Of a DNA stretch of 6,156 nt, positions 5,107 to 6,156 are shown piece by piece. This DNA is from Spirochaetales bacterium (GTDB lineage: Bacteria > Spirochaetota > Spirochaetia > Sphaerochaetales > Sphaerochaetaceae), in the NCBI GenBank assembly GCA_017632495.1, contig JAGBRG010000148.1, forward strand, positions 1 through 6,156. The letters run 5' to 3'. The notes beneath the pieces were generated by a model. That model was not told where the DNA came from and did no database searches. It saw only the letters and a list, made by a program, of their open reading frames with translations. Both the position numbers and the translations under genes were made by a program. Numbering within the stretch: the stretch's first letter is position 1; each line of letters begins with the position of its first letter.

Positions 5107-6156
5107 ATGAAATTTGTCTGCAATAAGAACAACATCCTAAAAGAACTGTCAAACGCACTTGATTTCACATCTCAGAGAAACACACTTGCCGTATATGCAA
5201 ATGTCTGTCTTTTGCTTGAAGGAAACAATCTGACAATCAAGGCAACAGACCAGAAAATGAGCTATGTCTCAGAAATGACAGTTGATGGTCTTGAAGACGG
5301 AAGCACAACAGTTGTCTGCGACAAATTCCTGAATATTATAAAGAATCTTCCTGATTCAAATATTGTATTTGAAGATTCAGATGATAAGATCAGAATCAAT
5401 CCGGAAGGAACTTCAATTGAATTCAAGCTCAGAACAATAGAAGCTTCTGCATTCCCGAGTCTTGTATTCGGAGATGAGTCAGGTTATTTCAGAGTATCTC
5501 AGAAAGATTTCACAGATATGATCGGCCAGGTCATCTTTGCTGTAAGCGATGATGAATCAAAATATGCAATGAACGGTGCTCTTCTTGAAAAAGACGGAAA
5601 CGGTCTTGTAATGGTCGGAACAGACGGAAGAAGACTTTCCTATATCAACAGACAGATAGGTTCTGAGATTCCTGATTTTCCAAAGGCTACAATTCCAAGC
5701 AGATTCCTTAATCTCATTAAGAAACTTTCAGTAGGAGAGGGTGATTTTGAGATTAATGTAGGTAGCAACACAATCTCACTGAGATTCGGAAGCTGCACAA
5801 TCTCATCTTCTCTTATCAAGAATGACTTTCCTGCTTACAAGCGTGTCATTCCTGAAAGTCAGTCAAAGGTATGTATCGTAAACATCAATACCCTCAGCGA
5901 TGCACTTAAGAGAGTCTCTCTTCTTGTAGAAAACAAGTTCAAGAAGATTATTCTTGAGTTCAATGAGAACAAGCTGACCGTCTACTGTGACGAAAGTGAA
6001 GTAGGTGCAGGTCGTGAAGAGATTGAATGTAAGTACGAAGGCGACAGTCAGAGATGTGCAATGAACTATACATATCTTCTCAGCCCTCTCAAGGTTATGG
6101 ACGGTGAAGAGGCAAGGATTGAGTTCAGCGAACCGGGTCGTCCTTTCACAGTCAAA
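5107..6156 (+). CDS. dnaN: DNA polymerase III sliding clamp (beta subunit), first 350 residues
   Basis: DnaN dimerises into the ring that holds DNA polymerase III on DNA and serves as the docking platform for repair and replication proteins. The reading starts MKFVCNKNNILKELSNALDF and runs off the right edge. Bacterial clamps are about 360-375 residues, so perhaps 15-20 are missing, including the expected C-terminal MPM(Q/R)L-type tail of the partner-binding cleft. Three repeated clamp folds are expected at about 1-120, 121-245 and 246 to the end. Recognisable stretches are LTIKATDQKMSY (42-53), GTDGRRLSYI (171-180), the domain 2/3 junction LIKNDFPAYKRVIP (236-249), NYTYLLSPLK (320-329) and EPGRPFTVK (342-350). 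The start is supported by AGGAG at 5095-5099, seven bases before the ATG. It follows dnaA across the putative origin; recF usually comes next in such clusters but lies outside. Confidence 0.96.
   Translation, partial: MKFVCNKNNILKELSNALDFTSQRNTLAVYANVCLLLEGNNLTIKATDQKMSYVSEMTVDGLEDGSTTVVCDKFLNIIKNLPDSNIVFEDSDDKIRINPEGTSIEFKLRTIEASAFPSLVFGDESGYFRVSQKDFTDMIGQVIFAVSDDESKYAMNGALLEKDGNGLVMVGTDGRRLSYINRQIGSEIPDFPKATIPSRFLNLIKKLSVGEGDFEINVGSNTISLRFGSCTISSSLIKNDFPAYKRVIPESQSKVCIVNINTLSDALKRVSLLVENKFKKIILEFNENKLTVYCDESEVGAGREEIECKYEGDSQRCAMNYTYLLSPLKVMDGEEARIEFSEPGRPFTVK

Noticed and set aside
1..6156. A previously undescribed multi-gene system
   Set aside because: All coding space is taken by gyrA, gyrB, dnaA and dnaN; no accessory gene, repeat array or mobile-element end was found.

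Overview
This window is a bacterial chromosome replication-origin neighbourhood with four core genes. Reading left to right it holds the 5' part of gyrA (minus strand, cut by the left edge), a complete gyrB (minus), a 153-bp divergent promoter region, a complete dnaA (plus), a 239-bp non-coding region that looks like oriC, and dnaN (plus, cut by the right edge about 15-20 codons before its expected end). I see no mobile element, tRNA, rRNA, CRISPR array or accessory cassette.

Organism: all four proteins are ordinary members of their bacterial families. GyrB lacks the large TOPRIM insertion of Gammaproteobacteria. The side-by-side set gyrA-gyrB-dnaA-dnaN is known from spirochaetes such as Borrelia. 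Together with the general look of DnaA and GyrB, this makes a spirochaete, perhaps a host-associated Sphaerochaeta-like lineage, my best guess. That is an inference with modest confidence; no 16S or other decisive marker is present.

Layout and logic: gyrB and gyrA are 13 bp apart and form one operon read leftward. It starts from a good sigma70-type promoter whose spacer contains a perfect AT-only palindrome. dnaA is read rightward from the same intergenic region. The dnaA-dnaN gap carries one perfect DnaA box and several near-matches, including a head-to-tail pair in an exact 11-bp tandem repeat. It also carries two inverted repeats and, next to the last box, a run of trinucleotides resembling the DnaA-trio unwinding element. 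The best dnaN promoter candidate lies on top of that last box and trio run, which would link initiation to dnaN expression. The genes act together: DnaA opens the origin, DnaN clamps the polymerase, and gyrase sets the supercoiling that origin melting needs.

Most notable points: the origin architecture itself; an alanine at the main GyrA fluoroquinolone position (83 in E. coli numbering); a methionine at the GyrB coumarin-contact arginine (136 in E. coli numbering); substitutions in the DNA-reading residues of DnaA; and different codon use in gyrBA and dnaA/dnaN. I found no evidence of a previously undescribed multi-gene system.
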